Positions 13,076 through 23,904 of a stretch of DNA of 64,000 bases are shown in pieces (positions within the stretch are counted from its first letter, which is position 1; each line of letters starts with the position of its first letter). The DNA comes from Diphasiastrum complanatum (lineage: Eukaryota > Streptophyta > Lycopodiopsida > Lycopodiales > Lycopodiaceae), in the NCBI GenBank assembly GCA_029204225.1, contig CM055109.1, forward strand, positions 17,787,590 through 17,851,589, in the 5' to 3' direction. Position numbers and translations under genes: made by a program. The notes under the pieces are model-generated. The model was not told the origin of the DNA. It ran no database searches and was given only the letters and a program-made list of their open reading frames with translations.

Positions 13076-13484
13076 TGTTGGAATCGCACGCTAGCGCTGA
13101 TGCCATTGATGAAATCTAAAATTGCGAGGATTCCGATGAAGCTCAGATGGAGCCGATCTATCGGATAAGGCTACTGCCTCAACCTGCGATCAATCATCCT
13201 CCGAATGGCAGACAACTCTTACTAATCTGACTATAAGTTAATGAACAACAAATAATGTCTTAATGACAGCGGAAATATATCTACTGATAAAATTGAACAA
13301 GCATCACAACACTCACAGATTACACATTGAGCAAAAAAGATGTTTGCATCTATATTACCATAAACGAGTGTACATGGAAAATTATTTCTTGAGCGCTGTC
13401 TATTTCCCAGATCAGCGCGTTGGCGTGAGAGAGATGTTCTCTTCCCACGACAGAAACTAGCTACTGCTAGATCTATGTTTCTTC
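13076..13484 (-). repeat. 3' LTR of the copia element
   Basis: Starts TGTTGGAATC on the plus strand and is homologous along its full length to 17628-18036. The shared sequence ends in TGTTTCTTC; the following plus-strand bases continue the pyrimidine stretch TTTCTTCCTT (13478-13487), which on the coding strand would be a polypurine tract. The exact inner boundary is therefore uncertain by a few bases. Confidence 0.88.
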
Positions 13485-13739
13485 CTTGATACGCGCCTCA
13501 TTGAGTGTTACGTTCAGGAAACTGTATACTCTGTATATACTCTGTTTGTATCCTTTGTTGATCCTTTATGTGATCAATCCAGGGATTTGATTAAATTAAA
13601 AGATCTAATCAAAAGAAAATGCATTAGCCTTAAACAAAATTGATTCCAGATTTGTGTCATTGTCCTCCGTGAATGCTATGCCACCTTTTGCCCGTTGCAC
13701 AGTGCCTTCACGTTGCAGACCTTCGCGTTTTTTGCTAAA

Positions 13740-14075
13740 GAACATTTTTCGCGACTTTAAGAGCAATGTTGCTTTTCTAAGGATAGTGTCGCATTTCTAA
13801 GGGCAAGTGTCACTTTTTTCTGAAAGGCAAAAAATGTGACATTAGGCCAGAAAACAGTTCTAAGGCATTTACAGATAGTGTCGCTTTTTTCCGAAAGGTG
13901 AAAAGGCCGACCGTGAGGACAGAAATCAGTTCTAAGGCTAGTGTCGCATTTCTAAGGGCGAATATCGCTTTTTTCCAAAAGGCAAAAAATGCGACAGTCG
14001 GCCGTAAAATATTTCTAAGGCATTTAAAGACAGTGTCGTCTTTTTTGCAAAAATGTGCAAAATGCGACAATGTCG
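13740..14075. repeat. Imperfect tandem array of hairpin units inside the copia element
   Basis: A block starting AGTGTCGCATTTCTAAGGG recurs at 13785 and 13940 (period 155 bp), with shorter related blocks between and after. Within each block is an inverted repeat: GTCACTTTTTT pairs with AAAAAATGTGAC around 13809-13840, and CGCTTTTTTCC with GGCAAAAAATGCG around 13964-13994. The array lies between the end of RNase H and the 3' LTR, a region usually short in copia elements. Confidence 0.75.
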
Positions 14076-14267
14076 GGAAAAGTTGCCAAAGTTATTTTCT
14101 AAGTGTTTTAGACCTAGGGATGAATTTTCCTCATGATCCAAAATGCGAACTGTGCGACGAAACAGGTCAAACTGTGCGAAATATAGTTAAAAATGCACAG
14201 TTGCAAAAAACAACAAAGAAAAAACTAAGGAGAAATACTAAGGCTTTGAAAGACAGAAACTCTTAGT

Positions 14268-15046
14268 TTCTTCAGCTCCATTGCAAAGCTGGTATTTTTC
14301 TGATTCCTAGGCTGGCTCTCTGCCTTTCAAACATTGCCTTGTCCAATGCCTTTGTAAAAATGTCAGCTACCATATGCTTCGTCGGTATGAAAACAGCTTG
14401 TCCTTCTCAACCAAATCCTTGATCAAGTGATACTTGATGGCGATGTGCTTCGTTCTGGAGTGAAACACTAGGTCTTTTGTCAGATGAATAGCAGAGGTGT
14501 TGTCCATGTGCAGAATCAATGGTCCATCCGTGTTCTGTCCTAGTCCACCTAGGAACTGTCTGAGCCAGGTCAGCTCATTGGCCATCTGGCTACAACAACA
14601 TATTCTGCCTCACAAGATGATTGGGCAGTTATTGTCTGCCTTCTGCTGACCCAGATTACTGCTGCATCGACTGCTATGGTGCATCCTCCTTAGACGCTTT
14701 TACTGTCATCTTTCAGGGACACCCAACTTGCATCACTGTACGATTCAATCTTGAATCCTGCATCTTGACAATAGCATAAGCCGTAGTTTTTTGTGTTCTG
14801 CAGATATTGCGGAATCCTCTTGGCGATCTTCCAGTGAGTTGGGCCTGGATTGATATTGAAGTGACTCAGCCTGAACACTGCGTAAGCAATATATGGTCGC
14901 GTATTGTCTGCCAAATACATTAAAGAACCAATAGGCCTTTTGTAAGGCTTGTGCTCCATTGCTTGCCATTTTGCATCATCTCTGGGACAGTCTTCATTTG
15001 TCAGCACTGTGCCAGGAACCATCTTCACTTCATTGGTTTCAAGCAT
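14268..15046 (-). pseudogene. Copia RNase H region
   Basis: The minus strand reads through KRPIGSLMYLADNTRPYIAY and YSDASWVSLKDD, then TWLRQFLGGLGQNTDGPLIL, HMDNTSAIHLTKDLVFHSRTKHI, and after a one-base frame change near 14400 the closing segment with HMVADIFTKAL. These are the conserved C-terminal copia RNase H blocks, including the acidic positions in YSDASW and MDNTSA. RNase H would remove the RNA template during reverse transcription. Frame breaks near 14590-14690 and 14400 make it non-functional. Confidence 0.85.
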
Positions 15047-15059
15047 GTATACTATGTAG

Positions 15060-15841
15060 TATGCAGACTATATATCTTAACCAACCAAGAATCCTTGCTA
15101 CACCTTTTCGTCTAGCTTCTTCCTCTTCTTGTCTGGTATGTGTGCATATGCTACACATCCGAAGATCCGAACATGAGCTAGATTGGGCTTGCTTCTCCAC
15201 CATACCTCGTGTGGGGTAGTGTGAGCAACGCTTGATTTGCCTGTCCTGTTCTACAGGTAGGCATGTGTAGCTACTACCTCAGCCCATAGTGATCTTAATG
15301 CCTTCGAATAGGCCATCATAGATCTTGCAGCTTCCATAAAAGTTTTGTTCTTCCTCTCCGCTACACCATTATGTTGTGGTGTGTAGGCTGTTGTCGTCCT
15401 GTGGAGAATGCCTCAACTTTTATAGAAGTCGGTAAATCAGTTGGAGATGTATTCTCCTCCCCTGTCAGTCTTGATCTGCTTGACTTTCTTTCCGGTCCAC
15501 TTCTCAGCCTAGTTTACATATTCCGTAAACTTATCAAGAGCTTCAGATTTGCTGTGGATGAAGTAGGAAATGGCAAACTTATTGTAATCATCAATAAAGG
15601 TGATATAATATCTTGATCCCTCGACAGATAGTACATCAAAGGGTCTATAGATGTCTAAGTGTATCAGCTCTAGAAGTTTCATTGCTTTGAAGAAACCCTT
15701 CGTGAAGTGTGTACGTGACATCTTCTCTTTATTGCATGCATCACAAGGTGTCAAGTTCGCATCCTTGATGTTCACTCCTGTGAATGCGTTGTATTGGCTT
15801 GATTTGTATAGCGCTAGTGGGTTCATGTGGCATAGTCTCAC
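15060..15841 (-). pseudogene. Copia integrase core
   Basis: The frame at 15841-15509 carries CDACNKEKMSRTHF (the end of the GAG-pre-integrase zinc region), then IHLDIYRPFDVLSVEGSRY with the first catalytic aspartate and FIDDYNKFAISYF. Further on the minus strand, TPQHNGVAERKN with the catalytic glutamate and FGCVAYAHIPDKKRKK are visible in another frame. Integrase would join element DNA to the chromosome. Immediately after KKRKKLDEK near 15105 the sequence jumps to the region ahead of RNase H, so the entire reverse transcriptase has been lost. Confidence 0.83.
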
Positions 15842-16178
15842 GGATTTGATGAGTCTGCTCTGTCGGTAGGTGTATCTTCAGGTGATACAAATTTCCTCTT
15901 CATCTACCTTGTGTAATGAGTGTACATGAGCTAGCATCAATCACATTGCATGACTGATCTATGAATGTCACACACATGCCTGCATCTATTATTCTAGCAA
16001 CTGATAGCAGATCTTTCTGCAGTGTTGGCACATACAGGATGTCATCCGGTCTTCTGTCTTTGCCATTGGTGCTCAGCCAAAGTGCTCCAGTGTCGCTTAC
16101 TTCATGTCATGATCCATCTCCTAGAACGATATACCTGGAGGAGTCAGTTTGTCGAAAGTCGACGATTATCTTCCTTGT
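15842..16178 (-). pseudogene. Copia GAG-pre-integrase and end of protease region
   Basis: On the minus strand a degenerate frame shows the protease-distal motif RYIVLGDGS, then LLSVARIIDAGMCVTFIDQS, SSCTLITQG and NLYHLKIHLPTEQ, the typical linker between copia protease and integrase. Several stops and single-base changes are present. The upstream end at 16178 is interrupted by the solo LTR. Confidence 0.75.
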
Positions 16179-16664
16179 TGTTACGGCCATATTCCGCTAG
16201 GGACATGGAATAGTCCTAATATGGTAGACTGGCTCTCTAGTGTTCGAGATTATTGGTCATGCCGAGATTTGATTCCACGTCGAGGTCTGCTGGTGACTAA
16301 TGACCTTGAGAGGACCCAGACACTCTAATTGAGACATATGGAGTAGTGCATACGTGTGACTGATATAGACATGAGGTATGCATGAAGAGCTGTGACCTAG
16401 TTATAGTTGACCTGCATGGGGATTGCATGTGCTCATGCACAGGATCCTACTCTCTATATATTGAGGTAGTGACTATTCCGTCGATGACTTGGGTCTAGAT
16501 TACTAGTAAGCTCTTCTCCTCTTGCTATCACATGGCATGGCTTGGGGGCTAGACCCAGGAGGATTCTCCAGGAGGGGTCTAGGTTTGGTTGGGTGGTTTT
16601 GCTCCACAATCTCTCTTGTGTTTTCCTATCCTCATCTTAGGGGTTTTCCCTAGTGGTCTTTACA
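16179..16664. mobile_element. Solo LTR inserted in the copia protease region
   Basis: The 486-bp segment starts TGTTACGGCC and ends GTCTTTACA, giving TG...CA termini with a short inverted match (TGTTA / TTTACA). It is flanked on both sides by the same five bases CTTGT (16174-16178 and 16665-16669), the size of target duplication made by LTR elements. Conceptually removing the segment and one duplication joins the two copia protease flanks in one frame, which confirms an insertion rather than divergence. No internal retroelement sequence remains, as expected from LTR-LTR recombination. Its family does not match the other LTRs in this window. Confidence 0.88.
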
Positions 16665-16957
16665 CTTGTCGACACAAAGTGTGATGTGGCTTCTGAGTCA
16701 AGAACTGTTTCTTGAACATCGGATGTGGATGTTGCACATATATCAGTGCACAAATAAGCAGTAGAATTTCTGCTAGCTTGGTCTTCAGTCATATTTGAAG
16801 ATTCAGGCTCCTCCACGTATGATGATGTGCTGTTAGTGCTCTCCTTCTTGCTCTGCATCTTCTTGTTCCTTGGATTGTCGTGGCAATCCACGGCTGCATG
16901 ATCTTTCTTATGACAATGTATACACTCAATCTTTGGATTCAACCAGCATTTATCCAT
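16665..16957 (-). pseudogene. Copia zinc knuckle and protease start
   Basis: The minus strand encodes a CCHC knuckle, CIHCHKKDHAAVDC, a basic linker (NPRNKKMQSKKES), an acidic serine-rich spacer and then VLDSEATSHFVS, the position of the copia aspartic protease active site. The usual D-S/T-G triad here reads DSE, so the key glycine is replaced. The frame runs into the solo LTR at 16664. The knuckle would bind element RNA and the protease would cut the polyprotein. Confidence 0.85.
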
Positions 16958-17475
16958 TGTGTGGCCATCACATCTACATCTCTTGCATGTCTTCTTGTCG
17001 TTGCCTTGTTGCTTGTTCCTTCCTTTCGATCTGCTTTCTTGGGTTCCCTACTTCTGCTGGTTTTGATCTGTTCTCTTTGTCGACTCCCTCTTAGGTTGAG
17101 CCTTCTTCTTCGACTAGTCTTTGTTGATGTAGAGAGCTTGATCAAACTCTTTTTTGTCATCATAGTGCTCTCTGGCTTCAACTTCTTCTTTGATGTCAAT
17201 GACTGCCTTGTCAAAGGTCATTGTAGGATCTTTTGCCAACAATGTCTAGGTTGTCTGAAATGATCGTGGTAAGGAGTGTAGCAGGTAATTGAGCTGCTTC
17301 TCTTTTGAGATTGCATGTTTCGCCCTAACATTGTGTAGCGATAGGAAGAGGTTCTTCATCTTCTTGATGAAGCTAGTGAGATCTTTGTCATCCCATCTTA
17401 GATAGGTAAGCTGATCTTCTAGATGCATTATCTGATATCGAGACTTGGTCTGAAATCTCTTGATGAGTGTATCTC
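16958..17475 (-). pseudogene. Copia gag remnant
   Basis: Frame 17428-17246 reads MHLEDQLTYLRWDDKDLTSF and NLFLSLHNVRAKHAISKEKQ, LNYLLHSLPRSFQTT, the gag alpha-helical capsid-like block of copia. A further 300 bases continue the gag in a shifted frame toward the zinc knuckle. Upstream, only a short stretch separates gag from the primer-binding site at 17616, and the segment seen there (NQRYAWYLRQPL) is already internal gag, so the gag start has been deleted. Confidence 0.8.
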
Positions 17476-17578
17476 ACATTTGTCTAGCATTAGATATTGA
17501 TGTGAGGGGCTGCCTCAAGTACCATGCATATCTTTGATTGGATGCTGTGAATGGAAGCCATAGTCTCAGTAATGGGGC

Positions 17579-17627
17579 TCTAATAAGCCAACTTGGCTCT
17601 GATAAGCCTTCTCGACTCTGATACCAC
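17579..17627 (-). promoter_or_regulatory. Primer-binding site with two PBS-like repeats beside it
   Basis: On the minus strand TGGTATCAGAG (plus 17616-17626) lies one base inside the 5' LTR, as expected for a tRNA-iMet primer site. The next bases contain two degenerate copies of the same word (CTTATCAGAGCC and CTTATTAGAGCC), so the leader looks like three tandem 17-20-bp units. Confidence 0.8.
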
Positions 17628-18036
17628 TGTTGGAATTGCACGCTAGCTCTGATGCCACTGATGAAATCTAAAACTGTGAGGATTCCAATGAAGCTCAGAT
17701 GGAGCCGATCTATCGGATAAGGCTACTGCCTCAACCTGCGATCAATCATCCTCCGAATGGTAGAGAACTACTACTAATTTAACTATAAGTTTATGAACAA
17801 CAGATAATGTCTTAATGACAATGGAAATATATCTACTGATAAAATTGAACAAGCATCACATCACTCACAGATTACACATTGAGTAGAAAAGATGTACGCA
17901 TCTATATTACTAGAAACGAGTGTACATGGAAAATTCTTTCTTGAGCACTGTCTGTTTTCCAGATCAGCGCGTCGGCGTGAGAGAGATATTCTCTTCCCAC
18001 GACCGAAACTAGCTACTGCTAGATCTATGTTTCTTC
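17628..18036 (-). repeat. 5' LTR of the copia element
   Basis: Direct repeat of 13076-13484, beginning TGTTGGAATT on the plus strand. The homology stops after TGTTTCTTC at 18036. It would contain the promoter of the element, but no TATA box could be assigned with confidence. Confidence 0.88.
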
Positions 18037-19510
18037 TGAAGTTCATAGATGTTTCACAAAGAAAGAAAACATGGGAGGATTATAGAAAGTAAACAAAATG
18101 GCGGGCTTTAAAATATCTTTTTAGATTTTAGCTTAAAAACCTATATTTTGAAATATTTTTCAGCTTCTCAGAAGGATATGTTGATACTTTTCAATTTTCC
18201 TACCTAAAATCTCAAATCCACGACATAAAATATCCATATAAGCGTAATTAACTCGGGGGAGAAGGCATATGCCCGTCATCAATTTTCTACCCATGCTCCA
18301 TCTTCATGCATTTAGTTTGGGTACTTGTGTATAAATGTGATTTGTTGATTCTTCCTCTTTCAGGTTTGGTTTTTGATTAGCATCAGGTAGATGTGCAGGG
18401 CTTGGAGGCTGATCCACCATTCTACTCAAATGTGATGCTTTCTTGTTCTTGGCTCCCTGAGAAGTGTTTCTTACAATTGTTGAGTGATAATTGTAAAAGG
18501 CACTTTTGTAGGTTTCACAGTTTGTGATTAGCATCAGGTAGATGTGCAGGGCTTAGTGGCAGATCATATGCATTCAGATTTGATGATGCTTTGTGCTTGA
18601 CTCCTTGAGGAGTTCTTATTACAAATGTTGAGTGATAATTGTAACAAGCACTTTGTAGGGTCTTATAGTTCTTAGTTAGATGTTATTTTGTTGATCTGAT
18701 GGTTTCAGTAGAGTTAGATTCAATCTGGTTCATTGTTCCTTGTTTAGATCAGATTAGTAATAATCTGCATTCTGTAAGAAACCAAGAAAGATCTGAAATA
18801 GTCTGTAGAATGTAGATATGCAAGTCCTGATAGATCATATATCCAAGATGAGCTACCATTGCCAATAATGATCAAAATCAGGTCGTAGGTGTGTCGAATT
18901 GACAGGCGGGGCACATCACCATTGTACTGTAAGACAGATCCAAGAAGATGTCATCTATGGCTGAGCCCATCGTTTTTGTCCAATATGGCTTGTTATAGAA
19001 TTCTCAAGGCAAATATTTAAAGCTCAACATGTCTGATGGTTGTAAATTTCTTAATTTTTTTCTGGTTTTTCATCAGACTAAAAATCTATATGCATGAGTA
19101 TAACCAAAAATCTCATCAAATATTTTCAAAAGATAATTCAGATAAAAAATTCCATGTATTGTGGTATATCTAAGGTCATCAACCTAAAATGAGAGAAATG
19201 TACGTTATTTCCAATTGGCTTGCCAATAATCATGGGATGTGCACTAAGAGGTAAAAGAAGCAAGGAATATTGAATGTAAATAATTTGGTGGCTTTGGTGA
19301 TTTGCAAAGGAAAAGTACATTCAGAAGCAAACTCTATTGGGTAATCAATTCAGGTCTACCATGTGTAACAATGAGTTGGGCGAAGGTTATCTTGTAAGGA
19401 AAGTACATGTTTTGAAGTCAGACGAGTGTTCAAAAGCTTACTACTTTGGGAACCTTCGTCAACCATGATATCATCATTATGAACCTTTACTGACCTGATA
19501 GATGGATTCA
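18037..19510. other. Unassigned DNA with a 151-bp tandem duplication
   Basis: A block starting GATTAGCATCAGGTAGATG at 18375 recurs at 18526 (period 151 bp, second copy ending near 18675), with shared landmarks GTGCAGGGCTT and GTTGAGTGATAATTGTAA. The copies have diverged visibly. No coding family was recognised. Confidence 0.6.
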
Positions 19511-19514
19511 GAAT

Positions 19515-19945
19515 GCTAAATTTAGGTTGGGCGTAGGTTCAAATTCTGAAAATTTTAATTAAATATAGTACCTAAGCGAATGATGCACTTAGGTGAGAGC
19601 TAAACCCTTGACAGACCTTCAGAACCTTTGCCGAGCTACACCAATGGTCAAAAACCTTCACCCAGAATTCTGGAAGCTATTTTCACAATATTGAACATGC
19701 CTGCAAATTTTTGTCCAGAATTGATTAGCCAAACTAGTACTTTGTCTAATGGGCCCTCAAAATTAGCCCATAAAAGGGCTGAATTCGATTTCATTTCTCA
19801 CTTGTGCTAGCGAAGCTCTTGCAAATTTTTCTCACGACCAAACTTTTTCGATACTTTCTTGCAGCCTTTTGATACACTCTTAAGTCTTTTCTTATTTTAG
19901 TTTCTACCTTTTGCCATCATGTCGTCTATTGATACCAATCATTCA
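19515..19945 (+). repeat. Gypsy-like LTR/leader fragment (copy of 33000-33420)
   Basis: Long stretches match the plus-strand segment at 33.0-33.4 kb, for example ATGCCTGCAAATTTTTGTCC, CTCACTTGTGCTAGCGAAGC and the downstream ATGTCGTCTATTGATACC against ATGTCTTCTACCGATACT. The copy is diverged and its open frame stops soon after that ATG. It is an LTR or leader relic of the family seen again in the 32.4-34.6 kb mosaic. Confidence 0.65.
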
Positions 19946-20329
19946 CTTGAGTAAGATCACAACACACAGTGCGCTACTACTGTGAACCATTCTTGGGCAC
20001 AAGATCGTGATCTGATCATTGTATATACAATACCTTAATTCAAATTCTCTAAATTCTTAATGTGTGTCTTACACTGTTGAATGCTTTCTGATAACTCCTT
20101 TCTCTTACGTTGATACTCACTCCACGACTTAATCGAAATATCTAATCTCAAAGGAAGCGTGGCCGTCATAGATGCCTAATTGTTTTGCTCCCTTCATGGG
20201 TGTCATTGACACCTACTAAGATATTCCTCATGTCGATCTGAGTAATAGTCTGAATCTATTGTTGGTAAAAATCCTGTTATAATTTATATGTTGAGTTTTC
20301 TCTTGACTAGATCTCGCATTCAGCAGGAA

Positions 20330-20341
20330 TGGTATCAGAGC
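20330..20341 (+). promoter_or_regulatory. Copia-type primer-binding site relic
   Basis: TGGTATCAGAGC on the plus strand, preceded by CATTCAGCAGGAA, resembles an LTR end followed by an initiator-tRNA primer site. No gag or pol follows, so it probably marks the inner edge of a broken LTR element. Confidence 0.5.
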
Positions 20342-20739
20342 TGATAATATAATTCCCAGTACAAATACTCATTCCGCACAGAGTGGAATCAGAACTATAC
20401 AAAGACCCAACAATGGGCCTATGGAGTGTCATGTATCTTATAAGGATATAACACTCATCAATTGATTTCTTGGATAGAAAATGTTCATTTAGTTTTTTGT
20501 CTCATAATTGTTGGTAAGTTTTTTTTCTCTCTCGAAAGAAGTAACCATCGATTAATGAATTTTCACAAAAGTACAATAAAATCTCAAAGATACATAAGTT
20601 TATCAACTTCTTTGAAAAGAAGTGGGAGGAAAATGACAAAGTCGACATTCCCGAATTCCCTACTATTCATTTCAAGCCATATGTTCCAAAAAGTAGTTAT
20701 TCTAATGCATTGCCAAAACTAATTAATCCATGCATCAAC

Positions 20740-21140
20740 AAAAGTAATTTCATTTAATAGCAAGTCTGCTTGACTGAATCTCCTGAATTTGGTATGGAAA
20801 ATGAGCAATGAAGAGATCAACAACTGACTTCCAAAGAGAAGCATAGCAGTGGAAAAAAAGGTGAGCCACATCCTCATCTACTAATTTGCATTTTGAATAG
20901 ACATGCGATATTTCTCCTCTATAATGAGCATGCACATGAAGAGAAAGTTGTAGAATTCTAAGAGAAAAGACTCTAAGTTTGCCAGTTTTAATTTTGTGAG
21001 TGCGTCTAAACCTGGCTTTCCAAATGTGGGGAGGATCAGAGAGATCTCATTTGGAATTTCGGTTCCTTGGTGGCAGCAAAGACAGAAGAATAACAGATTT
21101 TACCAGATTTATCAAGGGCCTTAAGGAGACGGAGTAAATC
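20740..21140 (-). pseudogene. LINE 3' end with zf-RVT-like domain (copy 2)
   Basis: Minus-strand frames give LDKSGKICYSSVFAATKEP, THKIKTGKLRVFSLRILQL and HAHYRGEISHVYSKCK, then VDEDVAHLFFHCYASLWKS, closely parallel to copy 1 at 7076-7690. A frame change near 20770 separates this from the closing DLLLNEITFVDAWIN. It is a short 5'-truncated insertion without polymerase. Confidence 0.72.
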
Positions 21141-23900
21141 ATGACTCAGGCCAGGACTTGCAGGTACAGGAGGTGCCGCTGCATACCTTATATTGCCCCC
21201 CATTTCCAACAAAGATAGGCAGATTGAATGGTATTACAACTTTTTTGGTGTTGCAAAAAAGTGGCACACTAACAGGAGCAAACTATGGATTTCCAAGGGT
21301 TGATGATATATTATGGCAAAAAGAGGCTCATTCATGGATTTTCTTGGTGGAGACATATCAAACAAGGACAAAGATGGAGGAGACATGCAAGCATTGGTTG
21401 ATTATTCACATTTATTGTTTGTTTGCTATTATTTTCTAGAGAGTTCAAAGGTGGAAGCATGGAGGAATCATTGCATTTACATTCTATTTGGTTCTTCATG
21501 TTCTAGTTACATCTTGATATGTAAAATTGATGTAAGAAATAGTGAAGCATCCAATATGGAAACTGTTCTTTATATTGATTATAAAATCTATTATAAAACC
21601 ATAGAAAGAAGGTCTATACTTAGAATGGAGATAATTCTAAAGTTAGATCAAAGTTGTGTGGTAAAACTAGTTAAAGAGGGAGTGTGAAAAATTGTCAACT
21701 AGTTTAGTTTAGTCAAGTTGAGTTTATTTGGCAATTTTGAGGCCAATATGCATTTTTACTTAGATAGACTTTATAAAGCTAATAAGGCCTAAGAATAGTG
21801 GTCTTTGGGGTTCTACATCCATTTTTGCATATTTGTGATGATATCCATTTTTGCATATTTGCGATGATGTAGTGGATTCTTGTGTATAGAATGCTATTTT
21901 TCTTATATGTATGAGCTCCCACGTGTGAGTAATGTTGTAGTATGGTTGTTGTATGGACTGAAAACAATAAATTATCATACTTTAGTGATTTTGGCAAGTT
22001 CTTTTTGAGTTTACATCTTATATGTGTAGTAGATGCAAGATTTCTACATTGTTAATGATGCTAGATGTCCTCTCCATATTAGTCGAGGATGAAACGACAT
22101 AAATGAATCTTTGTAATCTTTTTTTTTAATAGTGAGTGGTCGGTAATCAGAGAACAAAGAAGGAGATTCAATCATCACGTGATAGGTAATGCCTAGGAAA
22201 AAAAACCTCTTGAGAACTCTTGATGTTGTGGTGTTGTTCTATGGGATTTTTCACGGGGATGGGGACAAGCTCTAATGGTGGCTCGAAAAGTTTTCACAAC
22301 AACATCTCACCCGTGAATGACTTGTCTTAGCTTCTCACATGACCATGGCGACCATGAAAGTCACACGAAACACCACAGCCATGGACATTCCAAACTTTGT
22401 GTCTACTTAATTTGTATATTTTGAAATCGTTATAGTGAAAGTTCTCAATAATAGCTAATTTATATTTCACCACCTTAGTTGAACCGTTGTAAATTTATTC
22501 ACAAAGTTGACTTAAAAATATTTTATGAGCACAGAAATAATTGTAAAATTTTATCACGGTCTCAGAGCTAATGCTCACTAAAAGCCCACAAAGTCCATCA
22601 ACCAGTCAATTGATTTCAAATTTAACGAGCAATAAGCAATTAAAACTCAACTTTTTTTTAGCTTTTCATGATAATAAATTCATCCAAGCTTAAGGCAAAA
22701 AACCAATGTTTTTGAGAAATCTGGCAAAGTATAGGACTGAAATCGACATCTTTTCTTAATAATCGACGTCATGAAAATTTTGATGATTTTTTACATAGGC
22801 ACATAAAGCCTTTTCTCAGTAATAGTCCTTATAAAACCAAGAACTTCAAAAAATGCAAGTTTTTTGAGGATAACCCAAAAAAGATTTCCCGACCTCTGGC
22901 GAAAAAGGCCAAAAAAAAAAGACATATAAAAAAACTGAGAAAATAAATATAATAGATGTTAAAACAAAGAGTGCATGTGTTGTTCTGAAATAATGCAACT
23001 GCAACCTCAAACCCCGGCCGCCATGCTTAATTGATAATTATTTAGATTGTATTTTCTAATATTATTATTATTTAAATATGATGCAAAAAATATTATCGTT
23101 GTTAAACAGCTTGTAAATTGCATTTCTTTTCCTTTTTTGGAAAAAGGCTTATATGTGAAGGCCGTGAAGGGTGAATCAACGTTAAAGAGAGAGATAGTGA
23201 CCTGCAAGTACATAGTACAAGCACATCATTCCTTCAACTTGACATTGGCTTGGCTACAACCTACGTTCATATTTTATATCATGTATAAATTTTGTATAGA
23301 TGACGATTGGAGGGGTCTACATCATCCCCAAAAGCATGGGATGCACCTAAACTAAGGTCACATTCCATGACATTTTCATGCCGTTGTTGACATTTTTGTG
23401 CGGCTTGTCGACCTTTACAAGCATAGATGATATGTTTATTTAGTTGATAGCAAACAATTGGCAAATTCCAACAATCAATTAGTTCATTTGAAATTTAGTC
23501 GATCAATTTTGTAAGCACCATGGAGTTAAGTATCTCGTTCCATTGAGTTGATGGTGGGTCGTGCTTGGTGGGTCTTGGTGAATTATTCATCTATTTTTAC
23601 TTGACCATGCAATAACTTTTGATGCACATAGATTAGTATTATGGACCACACCATTTTGCATGTAGATTGATTTGATGTGTGAGCTAGAAACTTGCCAAGT
23701 AATTCGTGGGGCTTATAAGATGAATATTTGAGCTAGGATTATGCCAAGTAAGTCATGTGACTTTTTGCAAACTTAGCAATACTTACCATTACCTAGCAAG
23801 AGTACCATTAACCAATTAGCAAGTGTACCTACCTTTCATAGATTTTGCCTCTTATTGTAAAAATTTAATAAGAGCTTATTTATTTATATATTTATTACTA
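21141..23900. other. Unassigned AT-rich DNA
   Basis: Open frames at 21158-21687 and 23007-23464 show no family resemblance and look like chance. Nothing else was recognised. Confidence 0.45.
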
Positions 23901-23904
23901 AATT

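Larger units (their letters stand above)
13076..18036 (-). mobile_element. Ty1/copia LTR retrotransposon, decayed, RT domain deleted
   Basis: The element spans 4961 bp. Two direct LTRs of 409 bp flank it (13076-13484 and 17628-18036); my manual comparison gives about 30 mismatches, roughly 92 % identity. Just inside the right LTR the minus strand has TGGTATCAGAG, the usual copia primer-binding site complementary to initiator methionine tRNA. Minus-strand order is gag, zinc knuckle, protease, GAG-pre-integrase, integrase, then directly RNase H, so orientation and superfamily are clear. The reverse transcriptase is missing between integrase and RNase H, gag is shortened at its start, and several frames are broken. 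No matching 5-bp target duplication was found at the outer ends. Confidence 0.9.

Noticed and set aside
13898-14266. Open frame of 122 codons on the plus strand
   Set aside because: It runs through the hairpin array and against the copia coding strand, with no family resemblance.
16190-16660. Possible CACTA transposon, because CGCTAGGGA and TCCCTAGTG form an inverted repeat
   Set aside because: The TG...CA ends slightly further out with exact CTTGT duplications explain the insertion better; CACTA elements make 3-bp duplications and have long subterminal repeats.
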